A DNA stretch of 64,000 nt from Firm-04 sp045642925 (GCA_045642925.1 JAZUJW010000013.1:5513-69512); one strand, 5' to 3'; numbered from the stretch's first letter, positions 1-8,935 are shown. Notes: generated by a model from the sequence alone, not told the origin. A program made the numbers and translations.

Positions 1-2
1 CA

Positions 3-74
3 GAAGAAGCCCAAAACGTACAGATTGTGATAGACGGCATCAATCAATGGCTGCAAGGAGGAAAACGCACATGA
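3..74 (+). CDS. C-terminal end of an upstream gene, probably tRNA (adenine(22)-N1)-methyltransferase TrmK
   Basis: The window opens inside a reading frame that encodes 23 residues, ending GINQWLQGGKRT, with a TGA whose bases overlap the ATG of the next gene (ATGA at 71-74). This overlap is typical of translational coupling. In Firmicutes the gene directly upstream of the nif3-like gene (yqfO) is usually trmK (yqfN), which methylates adenine 22 of tRNA. Too little protein is visible to show a domain, so the product name rests on gene order alone. The open frame and the overlap are seen directly. Confidence 0.4.
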   Translation, partial: EEAQNVQIVIDGINQWLQGGKRT

Positions 75-865
75 CCGTACAGGATATTTACAATATTATC
101 GACGAAACTGCGCCTTTTTCCACGCAGGAATCCTATGACAATGCAGGATTGCTGGTCGGGGACGGTACACAGGAAGTCCGCCGCATTCTGCTGACGCTGG
201 ACATTACGATTCCCGTTGTCGAAGAAGCCGCCAAAAAAGGCGCTGAACTGATCCTTTCCCATCATCCCGTCATCTGGGGCGGACTGAAATCCGTTTCCCC
301 AGCACATCCCGTGTGGCATCTCATTCAGCACAACATTTCTGCCATTTGTGCCCACACCAATTTTGACATCGCACCAGCAGGACTGAATACGGTCATCGGT
401 GAAAAAATGGATGCCGTGCTTTCCTTTGCTTCTGCATGGTCTCCGCTCGAACAGCTTTCGGGCGGCAGAACGCTCGGCTTCTGTGCAGACCTCCCCGATG
501 CAATGACAACAGAATCCCTTGCCAAAGCCCTTGCCGCAGTTTATACAGGTCATGCACTCCGCTATTATGACGCACAAAAGCCCATCCACCGCATTGCATG
601 GTGTTCGGGTGCAGGCGGCGACCTGATCGCAGCTGCCATTGCACAGGGCGCAGATGCGCTCGTTACGGGTGACTGCAAGCACAGCGTTTGGGCAGAGGCA
701 CAAAACCGTAGCTTCACGCTGTTTGACTGCGGACATTTTGAAACAGAGGTGTTTGCAGTAGAGCGTTTTGCTTCGCTGCTGCATGAAAAAGCGCCTTCTA
801 TCGAAACCATTCGCTCCGAAATCGGCACACAGCCGTTTTTTCAGACCATTGAATCTCTTTCGTGA
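71..865 (+). CDS. Nif3-like dinuclear metal centre protein (YqfO family)
   Basis: A 264-residue member of the Nif3/GTP cyclohydrolase I type 2-like family, which folds into a ring and binds two metal ions; its cellular reaction is unsettled. Seen here: the N-terminal SYDNAGLLVG motif, LSHHPVIWGG with metal-ligand histidines, ICAHTNFD, and the C-terminal CGHFETE motif. The ATG at 71 is preceded by AAGGAGG at 55-61, so it is preferred to the ATG at 47, which lies before that site. The protein is much shorter than B. subtilis YqfO because it lacks the central PII-like insertion, as many Nif3 proteins do. It overlaps the upstream gene by 4 bp and is followed after 10 bp by the next gene, so it sits in an operon. 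Confidence 0.9.
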   Translation: MTVQDIYNIIDETAPFSTQESYDNAGLLVGDGTQEVRRILLTLDITIPVVEEAAKKGAELILSHHPVIWGGLKSVSPAHPVWHLIQHNISAICAHTNFDIAPAGLNTVIGEKMDAVLSFASAWSPLEQLSGGRTLGFCADLPDAMTTESLAKALAAVYTGHALRYYDAQKPIHRIAWCSGAGGDLIAAAIAQGADALVTGDCKHSVWAEAQNRSFTLFDCGHFETEVFAVERFASLLHEKAPSIETIRSEIGTQPFFQTIESLS

Positions 866-875
866 GGATACTGCA

Positions 876-2045
876 TTGAAAATTGACAAGCATATTTATC
901 CGTCTGTACACCGCGGCATTGTCCGTGCAGCCTATTATCTGCTGAAAGACCGCATTCCCGATGCCGCCTCCTTTTTTACAGATGCAGATTTACGCATCAT
1001 GATCGAAGAAGCCGCCGCACCTGATGTCATCGGCGACCGTCAGCAAGGCAGAGGACTGCACTATTTCTGTGCCGTCACGCCAGAAGGAAAACCGCAAAAA
1101 CAAAATGCCGTCTTATTCTATCCGAACGGCAAAGGGGCATTTGCGCCCTCTCCGCGCACGATGTTTGAAAGCGAATTTCAGACTGCCGTGATGCTGCTGC
1201 GTGCAAACAAGCGAACTGCCGCGATGCAGAGCCTTTCCCGTGCAGTGCATATGATCGCTGACCTTTGCTGCCCGCCGCACGTCAGCGGACTCACCTATTT
1301 TTCGAAGTACGGCATCAACCACAAACGCTATGAAAGTACAGCGGCGGCTTTTTTCTGGGGAACAGAAACCGTCAGAGAAGAAGTGACCGCCGCAAAGCAT
1401 TGGGCATCCCGGATCACGGATGCGCTGCCGACAAAGGCTTTCTGCGATGCACTCATCCCTGCACAGCCCGACCTCTGTGAAGTCTGTGCGGACAAGTCAG
1501 AGAAACTCACATCGCTGTTTCAGCAGATCGCCGCAGAATCGGCGCTCGAACTGCCAATTGTTCTTGGCGAAAACATCCCCGCATTCCAGAAGTCCATTAC
1601 CCGCCGTATTTCGGCTTCCATCTGCAATGCGGCTGTGGTGCTGGAAGCCTTCCGCACCCTCATCCTTCGCACATCGGTCGCCTACCTCCGCGAACACCAG
1701 CCATATGCGCTGCGTGCAGCAAACAGCACCAAGCCACTCACAACAGATACCGTCACCGTCCGCTTTGATGATGACGGAATGTTTGCACTCTGCGATAAAA
1801 ACGGCAGATTTCTGACCGTCAATGCCATGGGACACGCCATCATGCAGACACAGTGCGGCGGTTCGAATTCAAAATTCCGCCTTGGACGCGAACCATATCC
1901 CACGCTGTATATCGGCGGCGACATGAACCGTGTCCTCGGTGTGCGGCACGATGCGCTCGGCGTCCTTGACCGCCGTTTCCCGCTGTATGCGTCATCCTAT
2001 TTCCAGTCAACGGATACGGTTCTGACTCTCCGCAAAGCTGAATAA
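876..2045 (+). CDS. putative zinc-dependent phospholipase C-like protein
   Basis: A 389-residue protein. The N-terminal two thirds resemble the all-alpha zinc-dependent phospholipase C / S1-P1 nuclease fold: an N-terminal HRGIVRAAYYLL helix, HYFCAVTP, and the central AVHMIADLCCPPHVSG segment, which matches the family's H-x3-D-x-x-x-P-x-H metal-binding helix. The last ~90 residues form a separate beta-rich region (GMFALCDKNGRFLTVN) that looks like a beta-trefoil or similar binding module. No signal peptide is evident, which is unusual for secreted phospholipases C. I place the start at the TTG at 876 because GTGAGGA lies 8-14 bases before it and homology begins there; the in-frame ATG at 768 is buried in the upstream gene. 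Substrate is unknown. Confidence 0.6.
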   Translation: MKIDKHIYPSVHRGIVRAAYYLLKDRIPDAASFFTDADLRIMIEEAAAPDVIGDRQQGRGLHYFCAVTPEGKPQKQNAVLFYPNGKGAFAPSPRTMFESEFQTAVMLLRANKRTAAMQSLSRAVHMIADLCCPPHVSGLTYFSKYGINHKRYESTAAAFFWGTETVREEVTAAKHWASRITDALPTKAFCDALIPAQPDLCEVCADKSEKLTSLFQQIAAESALELPIVLGENIPAFQKSITRRISASICNAAVVLEAFRTLILRTSVAYLREHQPYALRAANSTKPLTTDTVTVRFDDDGMFALCDKNGRFLTVNAMGHAIMQTQCGGSNSKFRLGREPYPTLYIGGDMNRVLGVRHDALGVLDRRFPLYASSYFQSTDTVLTLRKAE

Positions 2046-2058
2046 TAGGAGGCAGTAT

Positions 2059-2922
2059 ATGCATTTCGTTGATGCAAAAGGCATTCTGTCCGCACAAAAC
2101 GGCATGAACCTCTATCGCGGCTGTTCCCATGGCTGCATCTACTGCGACAGCCGCAGTGTTTGCTATGGTTTTACACATGATTTCGAGGATATTGAGGTCA
2201 AACAGAATGCCCCGCTGCTTTTGCGGAAAGCACTGCGTGCCAAACGACGACACTGCATGATCGGGACGGGTGCGATGTGTGACCCCTATCTGCATCCGGA
2301 AGAATCGCTCGGTCTGACACGGCAATGCCTCCGGATCATTGCAGAAGAAGGCTTCGGTCTTGCCATTCAGACCAAATCCGACCGCATTCTCCGCGACATC
2401 GACCTGCTGGAACAAATCAATCATCAGGCAAAATGTGTCGTGCAAATCACCATCACCACCTATGACGAAGCATTGTGCAGCATCATCGAGCCGAATGTCT
2501 GCGGCACGTCAAAACGCTTTGCAGTGCTGAAAGAAATGCAGAAGCGCGGCATCCCAACGGTCGTATGGCTGACTCCGATTCTCCCGTACATCAACGATAC
2601 TGCGGAAAACATACAACAGATTCTTGAGGGCTGTGCTGACGCAGGTGTGTACGGCATTCTGAACTGCGGCATGGGGCTGACGCTTCGGGAAGGCAACCGC
2701 GAATATTTCTACGCGGCACTTGACCGTCATTTCCCGCAACTCAAAGAACGCTATCAACGCGAATTCGGAAATGCCTATGAGATCCTCAGCCCGCATCATG
2801 CTGCACTCTCACAGCAGTTTCATGCCTTTTGCCATGCACACGACATTGTCTGTGACTGGAATGAGATTTTTTCCTTTCTGCGCACATTTCCGCAGGATAC
2901 GGAACAATTGACACTGTTCTGA
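2059..2922 (+). CDS. radical SAM protein, SplB-like (COG1533)
   Basis: A 287-residue radical SAM protein. The 4Fe-4S/SAM motif is CSHGCIYC near residues 22-29, inside the typical N-terminal YRGCSHGCIYCDSR context. GTGAMCDPYLHPEE follows, characteristic of the spore photoproduct lyase-like family COG1533. Family members cleave SAM to a 5'-deoxyadenosyl radical; this subgroup has no assigned substrate, and it is not a true photoproduct lyase by length. The start has GGAGG at 2048-2052. It sits 13 bp after the phospholipase-like gene, so it is probably the last gene of that operon. A miniature inverted-repeat element begins 24 bp after its stop. Confidence 0.85.
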   Translation: MHFVDAKGILSAQNGMNLYRGCSHGCIYCDSRSVCYGFTHDFEDIEVKQNAPLLLRKALRAKRRHCMIGTGAMCDPYLHPEESLGLTRQCLRIIAEEGFGLAIQTKSDRILRDIDLLEQINHQAKCVVQITITTYDEALCSIIEPNVCGTSKRFAVLKEMQKRGIPTVVWLTPILPYINDTAENIQQILEGCADAGVYGILNCGMGLTLREGNREYFYAALDRHFPQLKERYQREFGNAYEILSPHHAALSQQFHAFCHAHDIVCDWNEIFSFLRTFPQDTEQLTLF

Positions 2923-2945
2923 CCACGCCAAACGCCCCCGATTGT

Positions 2946-3146
2946 TTGAGGCAATACCGCACAGAACTGGTGGTACAGGATGCGTATGGTCAAACGAGTT
3001 TGACCTGTCAATTTTTTCGTCAGATTGTACAGAAATGACGCCGCTGGGCTGACGCCCAGCAAGGAATTTCTGTGCAAGATGGCGGAAAATTTGCAAGCAG
3101 ATGTGCCGCCAAGCCGCAAGGCGTGCTTTGTGCGGTGTTGCCTTGA
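2946..3146 (-). repeat. miniature inverted-repeat element, long copy (MITE-like)
   Basis: About 201 bp bounded by imperfect terminal inverted repeats: TTGAGGCAATACCGCACA on the left and the complement of TCAAGGCAACACCGCACA on the right. Read on the minus strand it aligns with the shorter copy at 50440-50534, sharing the termini, the CTGTACAATCTGACGAAAAA core and the ACCACCAG(T/C)TCTGTGCGG end. It has an internal insert, including a small GCTGGGCGTCAGCCCAGC hairpin near 3050, that the short copy lacks. No transposase is encoded. It lies between the radical SAM gene and sigK, and its right end supplies a TTGACA (3143-3148) upstream of sigK. Confidence 0.75.
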
Positions 3147-3214
3147 CAATATTTCCTGCATGGAACATCATACAAGCCCCGATGCATATACTGCTGCAAA
3201 GGCGGTGACAGTAT

Positions 3215-3922
3215 ATGCTAGGTATTTTTTCGGGAATGTTCGCCCATCTGACCTGTTTTTTTCTCCATGCCGACCACACTGCGGCGTTTCCACAGCCGTT
3301 TACGCAAGAGGAAGAACGTGAATGCCTGCAGCGGCTTGCTGCGGGAGATGCGGCGGCAAGACAGGAATTGATTGCCAGAAATCTGCGGCTTGTTGCACAC
3401 ATGACAAAAAAATTCTACAGTCCCGACCGTGAACAGGATGAACTCATTTCCATCGGCACACTGGGACTCATCAAAGCCGTTTCCTCCTTCAATGTCGGAA
3501 AAGGCGCAAAATTTGCGACATATGCCAGCAAATGCATCGAAAATGAAATCCTCATGTATTATCGTTCCCGTAAAAAGAATGCCAGTGACATCTATTTCGA
3601 CGAACCCCTCGAATACGACAAGGACGGCAATGCCCTGACACTCATGGACATCATCAGCGATGAGCACAACCTTGAAGAACAGGTTGAACAGGCAATGCAG
3701 GAAAAACAGCTTTATGATTATCTTCAGACACGTCTTTCTCAGCGGGAATGGACAGTCATTGTACGGCGCTACGGACTTTATGGCAGAACCCCTGAAACAC
3801 AGCAGGAAGTCGCCAAGGCACTCCGCATCAGCCGTTCCTATGTATCCCGCATTGAAAAGCGTGCGCTTTCCGTTTTACGAAATGCATATGAAACTGTTGA
3901 CAATTCACACAAAATATGTTAA
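3215..3922 (+). CDS. sigK: RNA polymerase sporulation sigma factor, sigma-K/sigma-E type
   Basis: A 235-residue sigma-70 family factor. Region 2 is seen in ELISIGTLGLIKAV and KFATYASKCIENEILMYYR, and region 4 in VAKALRISRSYVSRIEKRAL, which is almost the B. subtilis sigma-K/sigma-E signature. The first ~25 residues are hydrophobic and precede AFPQPF, matching the membrane-binding pro-sequence that SpoIVFB removes from pro-sigma-K. The gene is intact, not split by a skin-like element. In sporulating Firmicutes sigma-K drives late mother-cell genes. If the host is a cellulolytic Ruminococcus, not known to sporulate readily, its present role is unclear. It stands alone, between the miniature element and a lipoprotein gene whose promoter overlaps its 3' end. 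Confidence 0.9.
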   Translation: MLGIFSGMFAHLTCFFLHADHTAAFPQPFTQEEERECLQRLAAGDAAARQELIARNLRLVAHMTKKFYSPDREQDELISIGTLGLIKAVSSFNVGKGAKFATYASKCIENEILMYYRSRKKNASDIYFDEPLEYDKDGNALTLMDIISDEHNLEEQVEQAMQEKQLYDYLQTRLSQREWTVIVRRYGLYGRTPETQQEVAKALRISRSYVSRIEKRALSVLRNAYETVDNSHKIC

Positions 3923-3925
3923 AAT
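3897..3925 (+). promoter_or_regulatory. sigma-A promoter for the lipoprotein peptidase gene
   Basis: TTGACA at 3897-3902 and TAAAAT at 3920-3925 with a 17-bp spacer. It lies inside the last codons of sigK, 31 bp before the ATG at 3956, so the lipoprotein gene can be transcribed independently. Confidence 0.65.
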
Positions 3926-3955
3926 ATAGTTATTTCATTAAAGGAGGAATGTTCC

Positions 3956-5533
3956 ATGAAAAGAAGTAAAATAATTGCTGGTATCATCGCAATGAGTCTT
4001 TTTCTGACAGGATGCAATTTTTCTGAATCTGAATATTCTGCCCCGGATTTACAATTAGAGCGCTATGACGTTGCCAAACTGCATACCCTGATTGATGGCA
4101 TGAGCAATTCATGGAATATGTCAAATCAGGAAGAAGCACTGCTGAAAGATACCGAATCCGTTTTAACGGAACTGGATATTGCAAGTGAAATTGCGACCAA
4201 AGCAGAAATACAGTATTATGCTGACTGGAACAATCAGAAGAAAAAAGACTTCTACGATAAAGCAACAGAAGACTATTATGTTGCCTACGAAATGGCTGCA
4301 TGGGCATTCACAAATGGTGCTGCCAAATCCATGTATCAGGACATTTTCAAAGACTATGCCGATTGGGAATACAAGGATTACTACATGGCATACAGCCTGA
4401 ACAAGGTCATCGGACTGGCAAAATCTCAGAATCACAGTTCCGAGAAAAAAATAGATAACTATTTTGACACTGCCTATGACAACTCAACGGATACCGAAGA
4501 CCCAGAAGAACTGTCCGATTTGAATGCAGAATGCGCTCAGATTTATCTGGATGTCCTCGAAGGCTACGATTTGTCAAACTGTCTGTATGACTCCTATAAC
4601 CGTGACTACAAAGCGGAAGAAATCTCAGCCATCTATGATACTGTCATGAAGGACATCTATCCGCTGTATGCAGCATACCGTGAATCCATCGAAGGAAACG
4701 AAAAATATAAAGATCTGGATGCAAACAAAATCTATCTGACGGGTAATCTCTTTACGAAGCTCTCAGAATATGCACCGAGAATCAGTGACCGGGTCGGTGA
4801 ATCCGCAAGAAAACTCTGTGATGAACAACTGTATGTCATTGCCAACGGCAAAAAAAGTTATGACGGAAGCTTTACCGTTTCCTTCCCGCAGAGTCAGAAG
4901 GCCATGATTTATCTCTGTCAGTCCGGTTCCTATCTCGATTTCAGTGCGGCTGTTCACGAATTCGGTCACTTTAATTCCGATTGGCGCGACACAACACATA
5001 TGTATCTGCAAAGCCTGAACAGTGATATCGCAGAGGTGCAATCACAGGGAATGCAGATGCTCTATACCCAGTTCTTCGATGAAATTTATGATGATGCCGC
5101 TACACTGATGGAAGAAGTCGCTTTCTATGACATATTGGATTCCATCATTTCCGGTTTTGCAATCGGTGAATTCGAATACCGTGTCATGAAAGACTACGAC
5201 AAAATGTCACCAATGAAAGTAGTCGATATCTACTACGAAATCGCAGATGCCTGCGACCTCGACAGAGATCTGTACGAGATCACGCATCTCTATCAGCAAC
5301 CGGGCTATTACATCAGCTATGGCGTTTCGGCACTGCCTGCGCTGGAAATCTATACCCTTTTGCAGGAAACGCCCGAAAAAGCCGCTGCCCTTTACGAACA
5401 GATCAGCGAAATTTCGTCTGTATCTTCGGAATTCGGTTTTCATGAAGCGCTGACGAAATGCGGTTTCACCGATTTCTTTGACCCTGAACAACTGGACACA
5501 CTGATACAGAAAGTCCCGAATCGTGCTGAATAA
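3956..5533 (+). CDS. lipoprotein metallopeptidase, M3-like (gluzincin)
   Basis: A 525-residue protein with a type II signal peptide: MKRSK, a hydrophobic stretch, then the lipobox LTGC, which places the lipidated Cys at residue 20. It should be anchored on the outer face of the membrane. The zinc site is HEFGH at residues 334-338, with a downstream glutamate (E360) in EVQSQGMQ, the spacing and context of M3 oligopeptidases (HExxH plus E-x-x-S-Q). The rest diverges from PepF, so substrate is unknown; extracellular peptide or protein turnover is an inference. The start has AAGGAGG at 3941-3947. A strong bidirectional terminator follows. Confidence 0.75.
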   Translation: MKRSKIIAGIIAMSLFLTGCNFSESEYSAPDLQLERYDVAKLHTLIDGMSNSWNMSNQEEALLKDTESVLTELDIASEIATKAEIQYYADWNNQKKKDFYDKATEDYYVAYEMAAWAFTNGAAKSMYQDIFKDYADWEYKDYYMAYSLNKVIGLAKSQNHSSEKKIDNYFDTAYDNSTDTEDPEELSDLNAECAQIYLDVLEGYDLSNCLYDSYNRDYKAEEISAIYDTVMKDIYPLYAAYRESIEGNEKYKDLDANKIYLTGNLFTKLSEYAPRISDRVGESARKLCDEQLYVIANGKKSYDGSFTVSFPQSQKAMIYLCQSGSYLDFSAAVHEFGHFNSDWRDTTHMYLQSLNSDIAEVQSQGMQMLYTQFFDEIYDDAATLMEEVAFYDILDSIISGFAIGEFEYRVMKDYDKMSPMKVVDIYYEIADACDLDRDLYEITHLYQQPGYYISYGVSALPALEIYTLLQETPEKAAALYEQISEISSVSSEFGFHEALTKCGFTDFFDPEQLDTLIQKVPNRAE

Positions 5534-5550
5534 TGCCGTACATACAACAA

Positions 5551-5587
5551 AAACCATGCTCCATCTGAAACGGAGCATGGTTTTTTT
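5551..5587. terminator. bidirectional rho-independent terminator
   Basis: Stem AAACCATGCTCC / GGAGCATGGTTT followed by a T run on the plus strand. It separates the convergent lipoprotein peptidase and PAS/kinase-like genes; its right arm abuts the minus-strand stop codon. Confidence 0.9.
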
Positions 5588-8500
5588 ATTGTGCGGAATC
5601 TGATTCCGATTGATACAAGTCCCAAAGATGTTTTGCCAGAATAGAACGAAACAGCGGTGTTTCCAGCTTATATGGAAGCGGATAATCCGTATCGGGACAC
5701 GAATTTGCCTGCGGTAACGCATCTTCCAGCAGCATAATGGTCGCATTTCCCGCCGCCTGCTGCAATTTCGCCAGCAAGTTGTCCGAAGCCTGATTCAATT
5801 CCGCCTGCCGTACAAACAACAGTGCATAAGGCTGCCTCTGAATCGCTGCATCTGCCAGCATGACAAATGCTTGTTCAGTTTCATCGACCCAGTCTGTATG
5901 CATTCCTGCTTCCTGAAGCATTTCGGTAATGGCATTTGCACATTCCTGTTCGCTTTCCAGAATCAGCGCGTATTTCCCATAAAAGTAAAGCTGCGGGAAC
6001 AGACAAGCGGGTGCTTCGGCATAGCGGAATGGGATACGCACAGTCACTGCGCTTGCACCATCCGGCAGTGTCACAAAATTCAGCGAACCATTCATCATCG
6101 CAACCAGCTTCTTGCTGATATGCATACCAAGATTCTGTTGGGTAGCATCCAAAAACATGGAACGCTCCATGCCTTCGGTATTTTGCAGCGTATGCAGCGG
6201 CGCACAAAGCCGTTTATGCCAATCCTGCGAGAAGGTATCTCCAAAGGAAATCAACGAAAACTCATAGAGTGCAATGGATTCTTCCGCATTCTGCGGTTTC
6301 TGCATCAGGCGCAGAATGATTTTCGAATCCGCAGGCAGACAGCGTATCAGATTAATGAAAATATTTTCAAGAAGCTGTTCCACACGCGCAGAATCGCAAT
6401 AGATCATCTCATTCTGCACATGGCTCGTATAAGCGATCAAGTCAAGATGTTTTCCATGGAACGTATCTGCTGCCTGCTGTTTCAGTTTCCGCAGCAGATT
6501 CGGCAGAGAAGTTTTCTCCTGCAGCAGCATCAACTGTTCATTCTCCAGCATCAGAATATCTCTTGCACGCTCCAGCAGTTTATCCAGATGGATGCCTGCA
6601 TCCCGCAAGCCCTCAAAGGAAGAATCCGCTGTCTGTTCAGGCAATTCTTTTTTGATTTCTGCCACAGAACCAAACACACGATTCAGGTACAGCTTGGCAT
6701 CTGCTACAATATTCGAGAAAATATGTGCTTTTCGAATACGTGTCTGTTCATTCATGCGCAGCATGGACTGCAATCGCTCTCTGGCTTCCTGCAATTCCTG
6801 AAGCTGTTCCTGTTCCGCTGTGATCTGGGCATGGATATCCTCGATATAACTCATCAGGAACGCTTTGCCATCGGCATCATGCGAAAACCGCACGACCAGA
6901 TTACACCAGAGATACTGACGGCTGCCGTCCAGATCCAAAAGCAGACGATTTTCAATTTTCGATACATTCTCACGGGAAGCATGAAGCAGACGTGCATATG
7001 AAAATTTCTTTTCAAAAATCTGACGATGGTCGGGATAAACAGAACTCTCGGCAAACGACCGCGCCAGTTCACTGAACGGCGTTTTGTCCTTGATGGTGAC
7101 AAAATCGTTCTTTTGCAGGGAATAATGATAGATGACGTTATTATCCAGGTCGATCTCACCGATGCGGATATAGGAATCCTGTACGGTCAGACCAAATTTG
7201 CGGCGCAGTACAAGCTGCTTGTGCTCTGCATTTGCCACCGCATCCATACGCTGCTTTTCACGGTCGATATTACAGATATAACAAAGTGAACGCAGATTCT
7301 CATGCGCATCAGACAGCAAGTCCATCTCAATGCGCATCCATTGAAAACCATCATCCATCCGCATACGGAATTCGGACACGATTTTCTTCTGACCGTCATG
7401 AAATGCCTGCCGAACAGGTTCCGGCAGAAAGATCGTAGCCAGTTTCTTGATATCTTCCGGATGGCAGAATGGAATCAGTACCTTCTCAAACAAACGTGAA
7501 AACGGACATTCCATATACTGCGTAATATTATCACGGTCAATTTTCCAGACAACCGCACACTGTGCGCTGTAATCGCTGTCAATGAACCAGAGATAGCGGT
7601 GCTGAAGGAGCATATGGAACTGGTCTAGGAAGGTTTTCTGCTGATTCTTTGCTTCCAGTTCCATCATTTTTCGTTCATGGACATCCTGTACTGCATAAAA
7701 TGCTTCTGTCGGAACACCGTTTCGAAAATTCCGCAAAATAATCACCGAACGTGTCCATTTGACTTCCGGTTTAGCGTCCAGTCCTTTCGGCTGTGACATC
7801 CGCCGGTACTCAAAAGAGAAGCGTGTCTGTCCGGATTGTGCGGCAGAACGCAGATTATCCATTGTGGAAAAAGCACGAAGCGGCTCAACATCATCCGGAT
7901 GTACCAGACGCAGCAGCGTTTCAGTGATCTCTGAGAACGAATACACTTTGTCATATGAAAACAGCCGCGAAAGACTCGGATGCAGACAACAGATCAGTGT
8001 ATCTCCCGTGGTAATATCCAGATGCAGCATTAATCGGAAAATATCGGAAATGCAGGATAATGTATAGCTGTTGCGCAAGGACAGCGTTTTCAGTTCCGTT
8101 TTGTATTGTTCCGTGCGTTCCTGTTCCAGATGTTCTTCGTTGACATCTTCGCCGATGAACAGTACGGTTTCTTCGTCCACAGGAGAAAGCGAAAACCGCG
8201 CCCAACTGTACAGTCCGTCATGCATCCGCCGTACTGAAACGGCAGATGTTTCCTGTATCACAGCACAAGCCTGAAGGCGCTCTTCCGAAAAAGCATCCAA
8301 AAAGGCTTGGCGGTCTGCGGAATGCAGAGCGATCTGCGCATAGCTTTCAAAAAGCTGTGCATACGAAGCATAGCAGGCATGGGCAGAGAGCATCGGGCTT
8401 TGCGCGAAAACGACTGTCACCGTCTGACGCTTCAGTGAGATCTCCAGAATGGCAAAATACTGTTTTTCCAACAGACGCATCAAAGCGGCAGAAATCGTCT

Positions 8501-8825
8501 GCTGCGGAAGAATATCACGATTCTGCAAAGAAAGCATGACCACCTCACGCCCTTCCCAAAGCAATGGGACAGCACAAAGTGTCAGCGTCATTTCAGCCAT
8601 CGACAGCGTTGTTTCCCTCGATTCGGATGCAGTATGTACTTCGCGCAGCAAAGATTGCACTTCGGGAATGGACAGCAGCGTCATCATATCCTTATCAGGA
8701 GATTTGAGTAACAGATCTTTTGCAGCCTGATTCTGATAGATCACCGTCATTGTATCGACTTCCAACAAAACTGCCGCATCCATTCTGGCTTCCAGCAGGG
8801 TTCGTTCCGCTGACATATCCCACAT
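5586..8825 (-). CDS. large PAS-domain / histidine-kinase-like signalling protein with degenerate phosphotransfer sites
   Basis: A 1079-residue cytoplasmic protein with no signal peptide or membrane helix. It contains several PAS-like segments over residues ~10-670 (DVNEEH, AVQDVHERK, YICNIDREK and SYIEDIHAQ are PAC-like ends). A dimerisation helix follows, where the H-box (normally N-x-S-H-E) reads NIVAD, so the phospho-acceptor histidine is replaced by Ala708. An HATPase-like domain comes next, with NLGMHISKKLVAMMNGSL as the G2-box. The C-terminal ~130 residues look like a receiver domain (YALILESEQECANAI) but lack the acidic pocket and the phospho-acceptor Asp. The ATG at 8825 is chosen because GAGGTG lies 7 bases upstream. 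It has its own consensus promoter and is probably monocistronic. A pseudokinase scaffold or sensor is my inference. Confidence 0.75.
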   Translation of the reverse strand: MWDMSAERTLLEARMDAAVLLEVDTMTVIYQNQAAKDLLLKSPDKDMMTLLSIPEVQSLLREVHTASESRETTLSMAEMTLTLCAVPLLWEGREVVMLSLQNRDILPQQTISAALMRLLEKQYFAILEISLKRQTVTVVFAQSPMLSAHACYASYAQLFESYAQIALHSADRQAFLDAFSEERLQACAVIQETSAVSVRRMHDGLYSWARFSLSPVDEETVLFIGEDVNEEHLEQERTEQYKTELKTLSLRNSYTLSCISDIFRLMLHLDITTGDTLICCLHPSLSRLFSYDKVYSFSEITETLLRLVHPDDVEPLRAFSTMDNLRSAAQSGQTRFSFEYRRMSQPKGLDAKPEVKWTRSVIILRNFRNGVPTEAFYAVQDVHERKMMELEAKNQQKTFLDQFHMLLQHRYLWFIDSDYSAQCAVVWKIDRDNITQYMECPFSRLFEKVLIPFCHPEDIKKLATIFLPEPVRQAFHDGQKKIVSEFRMRMDDGFQWMRIEMDLLSDAHENLRSLCYICNIDREKQRMDAVANAEHKQLVLRRKFGLTVQDSYIRIGEIDLDNNVIYHYSLQKNDFVTIKDKTPFSELARSFAESSVYPDHRQIFEKKFSYARLLHASRENVSKIENRLLLDLDGSRQYLWCNLVVRFSHDADGKAFLMSYIEDIHAQITAEQEQLQELQEARERLQSMLRMNEQTRIRKAHIFSNIVADAKLYLNRVFGSVAEIKKELPEQTADSSFEGLRDAGIHLDKLLERARDILMLENEQLMLLQEKTSLPNLLRKLKQQAADTFHGKHLDLIAYTSHVQNEMIYCDSARVEQLLENIFINLIRCLPADSKIILRLMQKPQNAEESIALYEFSLISFGDTFSQDWHKRLCAPLHTLQNTEGMERSMFLDATQQNLGMHISKKLVAMMNGSLNFVTLPDGASAVTVRIPFRYAEAPACLFPQLYFYGKYALILESEQECANAITEMLQEAGMHTDWVDETEQAFVMLADAAIQRQPYALLFVRQAELNQASDNLLAKLQQAAGNATIMLLEDALPQANSCPDTDYPLPYKLETPLFRSILAKHLWDLYQSESDSAQ

Positions 8826-8884
8826 ACAAAACACCTCTTTTCACTTCTGCTTTTGCCAAGTTTTCACAAGATAATATATCTATT

Positions 8885-8913
8885 AGTATAACAAATTGTA
8901 CGAAAAATGTCAA
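8885..8913 (-). promoter_or_regulatory. sigma-A promoter for the PAS/kinase-like gene
   Basis: On the minus strand, TTGACA (8913-8908) and TATACT (8890-8885) are separated by 17 bp, about 60 bp before the start codon at 8825. Confidence 0.8.
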
Positions 8914-8935
8914 CTATTTTTTCGATTCTTTTTGG

